In this document: positions 12,166-22,319 of the stretch, one piece after another | Position numbering within the stretch: position 1 is the stretch's first letter | How the letters are laid out: each line of letters starts with the position of its first letter | Origin: Linanthus parryae | Taxonomy: Eukaryota; Streptophyta; Magnoliopsida; Ericales; Polemoniaceae | NCBI GenBank assembly: GCA_023055425.1 | Contig: JALGPY010000004.1 | Span: 57,373,718 to 57,437,717, forward strand | Direction: 5' to 3' | DNA length: 64,000 nucleotides | The notes under the pieces: model-generated | Seen by the model: the letters and a program-made list of their open reading frames with translations, nothing else | Told to the model about the DNA's origin: nothing | Databases searched by the model: none | Program-made: the position numbers and the translations under genes

Positions 12166-12477
12166 TATTAGAAATATGGGGTGTTGGTTGTCATTTCTTA
12201 ATTGTCTTTTCATATAAGTAGAGGGTGCTTATTTGTATTTTTCAGTTCTTTAGTTGCTGATCCTAATTAGCAAGAGATGTATTGCACAGTCAGCATTGTA
12301 GTGTCATTTATTCCAGGTGTCACTAGCTGATTGGTTGAGTTCGTCACTGAAGAGTTAGGGTTACTTAAATTCACTTTCCTTTCTCTGATTTGAGTTGTAA
12401 TGTTCATCATCATCAATGAAATTCTCTCTGGTTTTCCCTCCAAATTGTTCTCTCTTTGATCTTTGAGTTCTCTGATA
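12166..12477 (+). repeat. Copia 1, 3' LTR
   Basis: Same start and end as the 5' LTR and the same length; preceded by a purine-rich GAGGGGGCA. The cluster of four mismatches within 13 bases near 12340 is the most diverged part. Followed by the CCCCC target duplication. Confidence 0.88.
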
Positions 12478-12535
12478 CCCCCATAATTTTCCACCCCCAC
12501 CACACTTTAGCCTAAGACCTAATTATATTAAAATC

Positions 12536-12580
<45 letters not shown>
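12536..12580. repeat. (GA)n microsatellite
   Basis: About 45 bases of nearly pure GA repeat between the end of the duplicated block and the next repeat. Confidence 0.9.
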
Positions 12581-12585
<5 letters not shown>

Positions 12586-13345
12586 AAGGTACCTAATTAT
12601 ATTAAAAGTTTTTAAAAAATCAGAAGGGATAACTTAAAAACTCTGTATGAAAGACATGGCCTTCTATATCACTTGGAATTCCTAACAGTTAGTGGATTCT
12701 CTTCTTAATCACATTGAGTGCACAAGATACAGTTATATAAAAGCATTTTTTAAAATATCTTTGGCGTATAGTTTATCTACGGTTTTCCATTTTGCTTGAT
12801 ACACAAAGACAGAGAATGAACTTGTGCGTTCATCGAAAGGCACATTCATAGTAACCATGCGAGAGATGTTGGAAGGCTTGTGCGAAGTCCACCCTATAGC
12901 AACACGTTCTCCAACTGAGATTAGAGTCTAGAGAGAACCCCCACCCACCCAAACATACACAAATCCTTCGACCTATCTCTTACAGGGATGGAGATCCCAG
13001 CTTTGTCTCAGCAAGCAACTTACACCACTCATGTACTGTCCAGCTCAAGCAAGCCTCCAGCTTCAGAGGATATCCAGATGCCAGGTTAAAGCCTTCTTCA
13101 GCATCCAAAGGTAAACCAGGAACCTCCCCCTGCATGGGGGTCCTTCTAGCCCCCCTCTGAGCCTGTCTTTGACCACTCCTTGCCCTTCTAATCTGTCAAA
13201 CCATCTACCCTATAGCCTTATCCCTGACCCCTCCATTCAGCCTGAACCTAAGAGATATCAGCACTCACCTTCATGCACTCAGCAGAACCTTTCTTTAGCT
13301 CAGAATGTGGTTGTCAACCATGGAAAGAGCCCCTGGGAGGAAATT
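12581..13345. repeat. Direct repeat copy 1, upstream of the LINE relic
   Basis: Diverged copy of 13925-14722. Shared landmarks in the same order are 'atgagaaggtacc', 'cttctatatcacttggaattc', 'ctttggcgtatagtttatct', 'gatacacaaagacag', 'cttgtgcgttcatc', 'acacgttctccaactgag', 'atggagatccca' and 'ccctgacccctccattcagcct'. A short frame starting MEIP is shared but carries stops here. Position and content suggest a LINE 5' region and ORF1 N-terminus, which is inference. Confidence 0.72.
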
Positions 13346-13348
13346 GAA

Positions 13349-13482
13349 GGCTGAGAACTTGTGCGATGAGCCTCAGGTGGACAACTCGGGTTTGATGACC
13401 CTCCTCAGGCTGAGAACTTGTGCGATGAGCCTCAGGTGGACAACTCTGGTTTGATGACCCTCCTCAGGCTGAGAACTTGTGG
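13349..13482. repeat. 59-bp minisatellite, about 2.3 copies
   Basis: The unit beginning GGCTGAGAACTTGTGCGATG recurs at 13349, 13408 and 13467. The two full copies are nearly identical (one visible mismatch) and the third breaks off after 15 bases. It marks the end of direct repeat copy 1. Confidence 0.85.
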
Positions 13483-13924
13483 TTGTCAAACATAAACCAG
13501 TTTTAAGCTCCAAAGCATATCAGACGAATCTATAAAAAAAGTTGCTGATTTCATGAAAAAAAGAAGCTAATACCAGTAAGAAAAACCATAATAAAATCTG
13601 GACATAAGAGCAGGATTGAATTTAGGTCCTCAATACTCATCACAGGAAGCAGACCAATTTCAAGAACTGGATACGGTAAATCAATTATCCTCATCTTCGC
13701 ATTGCTCCGTCTGTTTTCTCAAAATTCTGAGTGCCTGCTTGAAATCTGGAACTCTTATAGGAAAATACAATGGAAGGAAAGAAATAACCCAAAAATCCCT
13801 CACTTGGTGGTTGAGCATTCCTGGTTGTTTATAATTTATTCATGCTTGAAAGAATTCTGCTATGACAAGTGTAGTGTACTGAGAACACGGGGAAAATCAG
13901 AAAATAGAGTATGACATCGGCAGA
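13483..13924. other. Spacer between direct repeat copies, nothing recognised
   Basis: About 440 bases with short overlapping ORFs and no recognisable domain. Confidence 0.4.
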
Positions 13925-14722
13925 GGGAAAATGAGAAGTAAGGTACCTTATTATATTAAATGTTTTTAAAAAGGCTTGGGGGTAATAAGTTACTGAGATC
14001 AAACATACACTTGCTTCTATCTGCTACAGCAAAGATGAGGGATAACATAAAAATTATGTTTGAAAGACAGGGCCTTCTATTTCACTTGGAATTCAGTGTA
14101 TTCTGTTTTAATAAATTTCAAGTGAACAGAGTCTACAGTTATATAACAGCATTTAAAAAAATCTCTTTGGCGTATAGTTTATCTATGGTTTTCCAATTTT
14201 CTTGATACACAAAGACAGCCAATGTACTTGTGCGTTCATCAAAAGGCATATTCATAGTAACCATGAGAGAGATGTTGGATGTCTTGTGGAAGTCCACCCT
14301 ACACAACACGTTCTCCAACTGAGGTAAGAGTCTAGAAAAAGTCCGTCTCTCCCCTCTCCCCCCCCCCCCCCCCCCCCCCTCTCTCTTGCAGGTATGGAGA
14401 TCCCATTGTATCAGCAAGTAACTTCCAGCACTCATATACTGTCCAGCTCAAGCACGCCTCCAGCTTTAGAGGATACTCCAGATGAAAGCCTTCTTCAGCA
14501 CCCAAAGGTAAACCAGAAATCTCCCCCTGCATGGGGGGCTTCGGCTTCTAGCCTCTCTCTGAGCCTGTCTTTGACCACTCCTTTCCCTTCTAACATGTCA
14601 AACCCTCCACCCTATAACATCATCCCTGACCCCTCCATTCAGCCTCAACTTAAGAGATATCAGCCGTCACCTTTATCTTTGTTCCCCTTTAAGACAAGCT
14701 CATTGTTAAGCGCAGCTGCGCA
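13925..14722. repeat. Direct repeat copy 2, upstream of the LINE relic
   Basis: Second copy of 12581-13345. It contains a 20-base pure C tract near 14359-14379 that copy 1 lacks, and an open frame from ATG 14394 to 14726 (110 codons, Ser/Pro-rich) matching the broken frame in copy 1. It runs directly into LINE ORF1-type sequence, so the frame may be the N-terminal part of LINE ORF1. No function can be assigned from the residues alone. Confidence 0.68.
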
Positions 14723-14759
14723 GTGAGAAAATTCTGGAAAATGATTTGGGAAACCAATT

Positions 14760-16075
14760 CATATTCTAGTCAGATTTGATCAACAACAAGATTGGGAGCT
14801 TTTCTGGTAGGACCATGGTTTATTGGCTCCCAATTCCAGCATTTAAAGATGGAAATAGGGTTCAATGCCAGCACCGCTCAAATCAGCTCTCTCGTCTCCT
14901 TGACCAGACTCCCAAGTTCACCCCCCCCCCCCCCCCCCCGACTTGTTTGATACTAAAATCATCAAGAAGCAAGGGGAATGTTTTTGGTGAGCTTATCAAG
15001 TTAAACAGTCTTACTGAGAAAGGCCACAGATCCAAATTTGCCAGATTCTGTGTTCAAATTGGTATCTCTGTAAAACCAATTGATTCAGTTAAGACTTGTG
15101 ATCACACTCGAACTGTTTCTATGGTAATGTCCCGAAGCCTTGCATATTGCAACTTCTTTGGTCCTAGAGTTCTAACTGTCCCAAGCTCCATCAAAACAAG
15201 CAACATTGCAGTTCACAACCCCACCAGTGGCCTCCCTTGTGACCCTAGCGCAATTGTCTAACCTGCACCAACTCACCCTAGTTTGAACCAACCTATGGAA
15301 AAAGCTGGAAGAAGGAAAAGCAGACTTATAGGGAATTAAATCACAAAAGAAGAAACAGAAAAGTCAATTCAACTTCCTGAACAAACTTCTGAACAAACTG
15401 AAGGAAATTTCAAACTTGTCTCTAATTGCTGGAAAAAGCCAAGGCTTTGAGACAGTTTAGACGATGAAAGCTCTAACAACTCACGGGATGGAGAAAAGCA
15501 GATTCCTTCATTACAAATGGTTTAACATCTCGTCGATTTACAACCGGAATCAATGGCATTGATGACCAAACCGAAGGAAATTTCAAACTTCGCTCCAATT
15601 GCAGGAAAATGATTTATGTGCACTGTCTAGGGAAAATGTAAAACTACATAAGTCCGAAGTTCTTTCTCAAGGAACACAACATGTGGCGGACTCATGTGCC
15701 CAAGTTCTTGACATGAGCAAAGGGACCAACTTTGGAAGCTATCTGGGTTGCCCCATCATTGATAATCGGTCAAGCAAGGCTTATTTCCAAATCATAACTA
15801 ACAAGCTAAGGGCAAAACTTGGATAGTGGAAATATAGTTAACTATCTATTGCAGGCAGAACTACTCTTTTTTTTAAGAGCTCTCTGGCTACCATCCCCAT
15901 CTACAATATGAAATCTTTCCTCATCCCAGCTCCTATCTTGAAAGATATTGCTAGAACCTGTAGGAATTTTCTGTGGAACGGCACCAAAGAAGGTGGAAAA
16001 GTTCATAACATTGGTTGGAATACTGTTACTAAATATAAGCATCTTCTCCGCCTCTTTTTTCTTGCCTGATCAGTC
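14760..16075 (+). pseudogene. LINE relic: ORF1 (DUF4283-like) and end of the ORF2 reverse transcriptase
   Basis: The first part (14776-15261) resembles the DUF4283 domain of plant L1 ORF1: a WxGSQ/FK-W-type segment near 14810-14870, then GNVFGELIKLNSLTEKGH and SKFARFCVQI. A pure C tract (about 19 bases near 14921) interrupts it. From about 15600 the sequence matches the C-terminal side of a plant L1 reverse transcriptase: VKLHKSEVLSQG, FGSYLGCPI and KLRAKLG, then, in broken frames to about 16070, a LSIAGRTTL-like segment and a FLWNGT-like segment. The endonuclease and polymerase core between them are missing. Many stops and shifts; a dead 5'/3' remnant of one or two insertions. Confidence 0.72.
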
Positions 16076-16098
16076 GACCTCTCTCATCTTATAAGAGC

Positions 16099-16966
16099 TT
16101 GATACCCCCAGATGGATTGGATCAGCTAATGGAACTTTCTCCATCAAATCTTGCATTGCCAAGGTTCCTTCAAAGATTGATTTTCACCACTCATGTTCCT
16201 AAACATATTTGGGGCGAAGCGATTAGCATAACGCCTTATCGCATTTTAAATCCAAACTCCTTACGAAACCTTCCTTTATGCCTTCCCCATAACATGCCTC
16301 ATCTCTAATGTACCTGTATGCGTCTTTGGTTGTTTAGCTTTGTCAATATCCATCAACAGCAATGAAGCAAGCTGATATTGAGTTTTACAACACTGGAGAA
16401 CCTATTTCCCCTACTCTTAATGCCCCAATCACTCATATTTCCACTTCTCTTGATGTCACTCGTGAACCTGATACAACAGTTGAGAACCCGAGGCCTAACC
16501 AAATCAAGGAAATAACAAAGAATTACAAGTTTATACAAGGAGGCAGACAACTGAAGAGAATGTAGAGCACCACACACATTCGAATTAAAACCTAAGAGTT
16601 GGAACGGGTTGATCTTGACTTGATGACAAGTAACTAAGTTGTGGAAACTAGTTCTAGCCCTGAAAATGATATTGATATTTCTAATTCCTTTAGGAAAGGT
16701 GTGAGATCTTGCACTCAACATTCTATTGCCAATTCTTTTTCTTATGAAAGATTGTCACCATGTTATCGGCAATTGTCTCGTCTCCAATCTTTTTGAAGTA
16801 CAGATTCCAAACAACATACACGAAGCAATCAAGAAACCTCAATGGGAAAAGGCAATTGAGGATGAAAGTTCAACACCTAAAAAGCAAGGCAAATGGGAAG
16901 CCTCGGAGTTACCAGCTGGAAAGCTCGAAACCAACTTGTTGGGTGAAAGTTGATATGGACAATAAA
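16099..16966 (+). pseudogene. Old copia fragment: integrase end and start of reverse transcriptase
   Basis: Near 16150-16260 the translation has the copia integrase C-terminal pattern (FTTHVPKHIWGEAISI, then an R-I-L-N segment). Near 16690-16800 it has the inter-domain segment FRKGVRSCTQHSIANSFSYE. At 16815-16940 it has the start of the RT domain (AIKKPQWEKAIEDE, then ELPAGK and a degraded GCKWVFKV). Several frames are used. The homology stops within the first RT motif where copia element 2 begins with an LTR at 16971, so element 2 probably inserted into this fragment. Confidence 0.72.
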
Positions 16967-16970
16967 TAGC

Positions 16971-17099
16971 TGTCGTATTACTTTAGGGTAATTACTGTTA
17001 TTATTATTTATTGTCTAGTCCTTAAGTCAGTCTATATAAGTGTAGTCCTGGCTCTCAGTTTAATATAATACAATTCATTATTTCATCTCTTGTCTGTCA
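16971..17099 (+). repeat. Copia 2, 5' LTR (129 bp)
   Basis: TGTCGTATTA to TTGTCTGTCA, with canonical TG...CA ends and a TATA box (TATATAAG) at 17033-17040. It is immediately followed by the primer-binding site. The start is inferred from the TG terminus because no second LTR is available for comparison. Confidence 0.75.
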
Positions 17100-17111
17100 T
17101 GGTATCAGAGC
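17100..17111 (+). other. Copia 2 primer-binding site
   Basis: TGGTATCAGAGC, the perfect complement of the plant initiator tRNA-Met 3' end, abuts the LTR with no spacer. Confidence 0.92.
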
Positions 17112-17118
17112 AGAAGAT

Positions 17119-18416
17119 TTGTATCTTCTCTTCGTGCCCCATCGAGCCGACGGAAACGGCGTAGCCATCATGGCACAAACCGCGCCACCCTTCCCCACCG
17201 TTCCCACTGTTTTTGACGCCACCAAGCTGCTGGTGGTGATCAATCCTACCAACGCGATTCAAAAGCGGCAACTACACATTGTGGCAATCGCAGACGCTTT
17301 TCACTCTGCGAGGGCATGGCCTCGCGGGATTCATCGACGGAACCGTCCTGCCGCCGCCGCCCACTCAGATCCGTTCCGCTGCCCCTCCGACGGCTCCATC
17401 TGCGGCAGCCCCCACGACGGGTGTCGTCGTCTCCTCCGCGCCAACAACCGGAACCGCACCAGCAGTGTCCGATGTCTCCGATTCGACCACTGCCATGTCC
17501 ACTCATCAGGTCGTTGGTCAAGTGGTCCCTAACCCTAGCTACATCGCCTGGTACCAGCAGGATCAACTGATCGCAGCATACCTCGTCAGTACTCTCACAC
17601 CGACTGCGTTTTCCCATGTCGCACGTGCACAATCTGCAGTTCAGATCTGGGATACACTGCGCAACATCAATTCCAAACCTTCGAGAAGTCACATTATGCA
17701 GATCAAGGAGCATCTGAAGCGCCCTCTTCAAGGAACTCGCACAATTGCGGAGTTCCTCCGCTTTGTCAAACATAAAGCTGATGAGTTAGCCCTCCTTGGC
17801 AAACCCATGGATGAAGCCGATATTGTTGATCACATCCTTGATGGCCTTAATGAGGTCTATCATCCAGTGGTTGCAGCAATCTAGACCAGAGACACTGATA
17901 TTGGCTATGAGAAGTTGTTTGAGAAACTCTCCCATCAGAGCTTACGCTTCAGAGCCAGACTCTTAGTCCGATCAGTGGCTCCCCTGCATCTGTGAACTAT
18001 AGCAGTGCCCCCCCCCCCCGGCTAAAAAAAAGGGACCGAACGTGGGCAGCATAACACTCAGGCATAGCCCTCTCAGCCCCACCAGCAGCCATGGCCGGTC
18101 CCTTCGCCACAACAGTGGCCGCCTCCTCAGCCACATCCCTGGACGGCCCCATTATCTCAGTGGAACACGCCCAATCCGCAACCCCAGTCTGCTGGTCCTC
18201 GCACTCCCAAACCCTTTAAGGGGTTCTGCCAAGGGTGCAATGCTCAAGGTCATCGGATCAGAGACTAATGACTACGCCGAGCGTCGACACTGTCTGCTAG
18301 TCCTCAGCCCCAGTCTGCTGGTCCTCGCACTCCCAAACCCTTTATGGGGTTCTGTCAAGGGGGCAATGCTCAGGGTCATCGGATGAGAGACTAATGGCTA
18401 CGCCGAGCGTCGACAC
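17119..18416 (+). pseudogene. Copia 2 gag with duplicated zinc knuckle
   Basis: The coding sequence probably starts near ATG 17170 (MAQTAPPFP). A frameshift near 17300 leads into a frame with the capsid of the UBN2-type gag: PSYIAWYQQDQLIAAYLVST, AQSAVQIWDTL, HIMQIKEHLK, DHILDGLNEVYHPV. A TAG at 17882-17884 interrupts it. At 18182-18416 a 126-bp unit containing a nucleocapsid-like GFCQGCNAQGHRIRD is present twice in tandem (starts at 18182 and 18308), each followed by TAA. A 10-base C run lies near 18008-18018. Family gags have one knuckle, so the tandem copy is secondary. Confidence 0.8.
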
Positions 18417-19235
18417 CGTCACATTGTCGAAACCGGCCTAGCCCTTCTCCATCATGCGTGTATGCCCACCACCAACTGGCCATATGCCTTCGCCACCGCT
18501 GTTTATCTCATCAATAGATTTCCTACTCGTACTCTCAGCATGGTGTCTCCCTTCGAAGTGATTTTTAAAAAGACTCCTAATTATCTCAAGCTTCGCACCT
18601 TTGGTTGTAGGTTCTATCCTACACCTCTTATAAGCTTGAGCACAGATCTGTTCCATGCATCTTTGTTGGCTACTCCATTACTCAGAGTGCGGATCTATGT
18701 CTTCATCCCGTCACTCATCGTTTGTATGTCTCCAGACACGTTCAGTTTGATGAGTCTCAGTTTCCGCTTCCGCTATTTCCATCCCTTCTTCCTAGCACTG
18801 ACCCTGAGCTAGCCTCAGATGGCTGGTCTCCCCCTGTTCAGTTCTTACCCCCTGTAGTGGCGCCCCCCACTGATCCCTCTGTTCCACCTCCTCAAAGGTA
18901 CACTAGGTTATAGTACAGTAGACGGCCCAAACTGTCGCCCCATAACTTGGCTATTCTTGAGGGTTATCAGACCATACCTTGTTTGTTAAATATTATGTAG
19001 ACCGGGAAATTGCAATTCTCATCGTTTATGTGGATGATATTATTTTGATAGGAGATCATGAAGAGGAGATGAATTAGCTGAAAGCTACCGTGGCGAAGGA
19101 GTTCGAAATCAAGAACCTAGGAGCACTTTAGTACTTCCTAGGCATGGAAGTTGCCCGATCAAGGTCAAGGAAGGGCATGCCAATATCCCTACGTAAGAAA
19201 TTGTGTAGAGATTTATACGGATGCTGATTATGACT
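18417..19235 (+). pseudogene. Copia 2 pol remnant (integrase end, RT end)
   Basis: Just after the zinc-knuckle repeat the sequence jumps to the integrase C-terminus: PTTNWPYAFATAVYLINR, LSMVSPFEVIF, LRTFGC, then a frameshift into FVGYS-like and HVQFDESQFPLP. The proline-rich spacer (PPVVAPPTDPSVPPP) follows to 18913. Near 19020 the RT catalytic motif appears as IVYVDDIILIGD, then KEFEIKNLGAL and YFLGMEVARS. Everything between the spacer and this motif is deleted. Confidence 0.8.
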
Positions 19236-19244
19236 AGTGATTCA

Positions 19245-21740
19245 TGTCCATACAAAAACCAAATATGGTGTTTATGGGTCCCTTGGTTACAGTAGGAAGG
19301 AAGGCATGGGGGAATTCTACTAATGTTAGACAGCACGATAGTCATATTAAAGGAAATTTACAGGGGCAATTCTGTATATCTTCTCTTTCCCATAATGTGG
19401 AGCATCATTTCTCGTGGATCTTTACAGGTGTTTATGGGCGATCAAGATATACATAAAAAAGAAATTTAACAAGACATTCATTAATCATGAAAGAATGGGC
19501 AATAACAATCGTACATCAGCAGCTAGCTACGAGGAAATTCAATGAATTATTGAAAATTGTGGATTGATGATTTACCATAAGCAGTGTATGATTTAAATGG
19601 TGTGATAGAAGGGCTAGACCATCAATCTCTTGAATTTATCAGTTTTTCTGGTGCCATGAGAATAGGAGATGTTTACTTACTCTAGCAAGACATGCAAGAT
19701 CATACCCCATTGGTACTTCATAGTGGAGGCGTGTCCCCTTCTGAACAAGATTTCATATTCGAAATTACGTTTCTTAAGGTCAATGGCTTTTTTAGTTGAG
19801 TAGGAATTTTCTGAAGCAGTTACTCCAGGACAGGTAATCCTGATTTAGTTCTAGCTTCGAAACGTAAGATTTTACTATCTGATGTTAAGAAATGGAACCT
19901 GGAGGGTTTTAATAATCCCGGGAAATGAAGTTTTGTGCAGACAAGCTGCTTAAGGTGAGCTGGGAAAGACGTTGTCTGAAGGAGGAATGCAGCTGGACGC
20001 GAAAACAATGTTCTCTGTGGTTGAAAGAAGGTGACAATAACCAAGCTTTTCTCGTAGAGTGGTTTATTTCGCATAGAATGCATAATCTGATAAGCCAATT
20101 GAGTGGTGGTGGGAGAATACTCACCACATTCTTTACTTTTTACACAGTTATTTGAAAAAAGTTGTCTGTGCCCTATGCTCATAAGTTAGCAGTTCTTAAC
20201 TATGTCAGGAAAATGAGCAAGCAATTGCAACTCCCTTTAAAGAGCATATTTTGCAGTACTAAAGGAGTGCGGTGGTGACAAAGCCCCAGACCCATGGCAT
20301 GACAATGCACTTGTCATCTCTTGTTGGGATTGCTTCAGAAATGATATATTGGTCCACAGTTTGAAAGAACCCTCAACGCTTATATTATGACTTTAATACA
20401 GAAGAAACCTACGGCAGTGAGATTAAAAGATTTCAGACTGGTAAATTTTGTGGGATGCATATACAAATTGATTGCTAAAGTATTCCAAAACGAGATTAGA
20501 AGTCAAAAGAAAGCAAGTCTCAAACAAACCTAGAAGGGAGTTTGAGCTGGACAACAAATCTTAGAAGTGCATTGGAGAAAACAAGGTATATGGATTGGGG
20601 CTAAAATAAGAACATTGATATTGTAAACTCAATTTTCCTATGGAAAAAGTACCTCAAAAAGCAGGTTTCTGTAAGAGGTGTATCTTACTCAATTGTACCC
20701 CTCGGGTTGTTTTCCGATCAGAAGAAGACTAAGGCCAGGAGATCCCTGCCTTCGCTGTTGTTTTTTATTAGTCATGGAAAGAGTGCAAGACAATGAAAAA
20801 GGATTCAGAAGATTGTTTAATCAATAGCTTCACAGTAAATGGCAGAGAAGATTGCCCATGACAGTGTCCAACTTCTGCCATTTTTGTTTGTGAGGCAGAA
20901 CCAAATAACAGTGAATCTCCAAAGTCCGTTGATGTACTTAGGCCTTGTTTGGACAAGATTATTTTTGATAAAATTGAAATCTGGTTTTTGAGTGGGTGGG
21001 TGGGTGGCTATGATGGAGAGACTCTTCATCGTAGCCACCCATTCAAAAACCAGATTACAATTTCATCCCAAATAATCTTGTCCAAACAAGGCCTTTGAGT
21101 TGCGTTCTAGACTGAATAAAATGTTGGGAATACTTTAATACCAGCCAGACAAGGTTCTAAATTTTTCAGTATGTAAGCCTCATGGACTTCAAGTTTTCCC
21201 ACTTCCCAATGACTTAGTGGGTCATGCTCTACGATCAACCCATCTGCTACTCCAGAGATGTTGTGTAGAGAAGTTTGAGAAGTTTTTGACATGGAAATGC
21301 AGTAGTTATCTCAAGGAGGGTAGTTCTTTTTTATTAGGTTTTAAGGTTTGCTACTTTGCTCTCTAGCTTGCCTAACTATTTCATGTCCTTTTTTAGCGTG
21401 CCAAGAACAGTAGAGAAAAAGCTATGCAAGCTACAAAGGGACTCCTTATTGAACGGCCTAGGACAAGAAAAAAGGAATAATCTTGTCAATTAGGAATAAA
21501 TATGCTCACCTTCCCAAGCAGGACAGTTAAAGAAGGGGACCAAACCTTTAACCAAAAGGCTTAAGAGTTAAATGGTCGCAGCGTTATAAACTTAAGCAGA
21601 GGAATCATTGATTGCAAGTATTCTACAAATGAAGCAGGCGGTTATCCCAGGAGGGCAACACTGGTTTATGGCGTGGCATCATGGAGGAACAACACATCAA
21701 GTTGGATTTGCAAGATTTTGGTAAAACTTCCTTTTCTGGA
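19245..21740 (+). pseudogene. LINE (L1-type) ORF2 relic: endonuclease end, reverse transcriptase
   Basis: Read through many frame changes, the plus strand follows plant L1 ORF2. Endonuclease end: FSWIFTGVYG near 19425. Pre-RT: CSLWLKEGDNNQAFL near 20010. RT core: GDKAPDP near 20275, TLIQKKPTAVRLKDFRLVNF near 20390, IYKLIAKVF near 20460, QGDP-like near 20730, a degraded FADD block near 20850-20880. Thumb: VEKFEKFLTWK near 21265 and SLPNYFMSFFSVPRTVEKKL near 21370-21425. A MITE sits inside at 20941-21093. L1 ORF2 nicks DNA and copies RNA at the cut; this copy is dead. Its 5' end abuts copia 2 near 19240 and its 3' end fades near 21740. Confidence 0.8.
20941..21093. mobile_element. Tourist-like MITE (PIF/Harbinger type)
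   Basis: A 153-bp foldback whose two halves are near-perfect inverted repeats. The termini are GGCCTTGTTTGGACAAGATT and its complement, and the pairing continues through the 'aaatctggtttttgagtgggtgg' region to a loop near 21010-21025. TTA precedes it (20938-20940) and TTT follows (21094-21096), a slightly decayed TTA-type target duplication. GGCCTTGTTTGG ends and 3-bp TTA/TAA sites are typical of Tourist-like MITEs. It has no coding capacity and split a LINE reverse transcriptase. Confidence 0.85.
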
Positions 21741-22319
21741 TTTATTATTTACATCTCAATATATAGACAAGTACATTGTTCTAATTTAAAGACTAAGTCC
21801 GATGTGGGACGTTTATTTACATAAAAGTACTATTACTATTAGGATTGATTTCTCACAACAATTATAATTCCAGCTCAGGTGGGGTTCAAGAGTCGAGCCA
21901 GGACAAATTTCTGGTAGGGGGAAATTGCAATTTCAGTATTTTTCAAGCCCTCTATCAAATGCCCATCATAAAATCAAGGATAATGTGTTGGAGAACTAAT
22001 CATCAGCCTATCACATAATATGACTTTTGGAGAACCAATCATCTCAAGAGCACTCAAGGATAGGGTGTTGGAATCGATACAAGAGTTCCTGCAGAAAATC
22101 TATTTGGTTCATGTTTGCATGAATAGTGAGGATAATTGCCATAAATTTCATCAGTAGACACCACATCATAGAAGCATAATGCCAATTTTGAAATTGTATG
22201 TGTGTGCATGTGTTATAGAGAGAAAGCAGCCATACATGAGTATCCTAGACAGTTCGGTTTGTCCTCCAATGTTGCTGAAGTATAGATTCCAAGGAACTTA
22301 AATCCTTTTGCTGTTCGTT
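21741..22319. other. Spacer between LINE relic and palindrome, nothing recognised
   Basis: AT-rich sequence with a short 'agtccgatgtgggac' element near 21796 and no coding domain. It ends where homology between the palindrome arms begins. Confidence 0.4.

Larger units (their letters stand above)
7343..12477 (+). mobile_element. Ty1/copia retrotransposon 1 (complete but decayed)
   Basis: A full-length element of about 5.1 kb: 312-bp LTRs at 7343-7654 and 12166-12477, a primer-binding site, gag, then protease, integrase, reverse transcriptase and RNase H in copia order, and a G-rich polypurine stretch before the 3' LTR. A 5-bp CCCCC target duplication flanks it at 7338-7342 and 12478-12482. 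By eye the LTRs differ at about 11 of 312 positions (roughly 96.5% identity), so the insertion is not recent. Frameshifts in gag and pol and three in-frame stop codons make it non-autonomous. Confidence 0.93.
16971..19235 (+). mobile_element. Copia retrotransposon 2, internally deleted and 3' truncated
   Basis: Begins with a short LTR and a perfect primer-binding site, then gag, zinc knuckles, the C-terminal end of integrase, the second half of reverse transcriptase and a scrap of RNase H (YTDADYD near 19215). The protease, the integrase core and the first RT motifs are missing, so at least two deletions occurred. I find no 3' LTR; the element stops near 19235 where LINE sequence begins. Confidence 0.82.
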
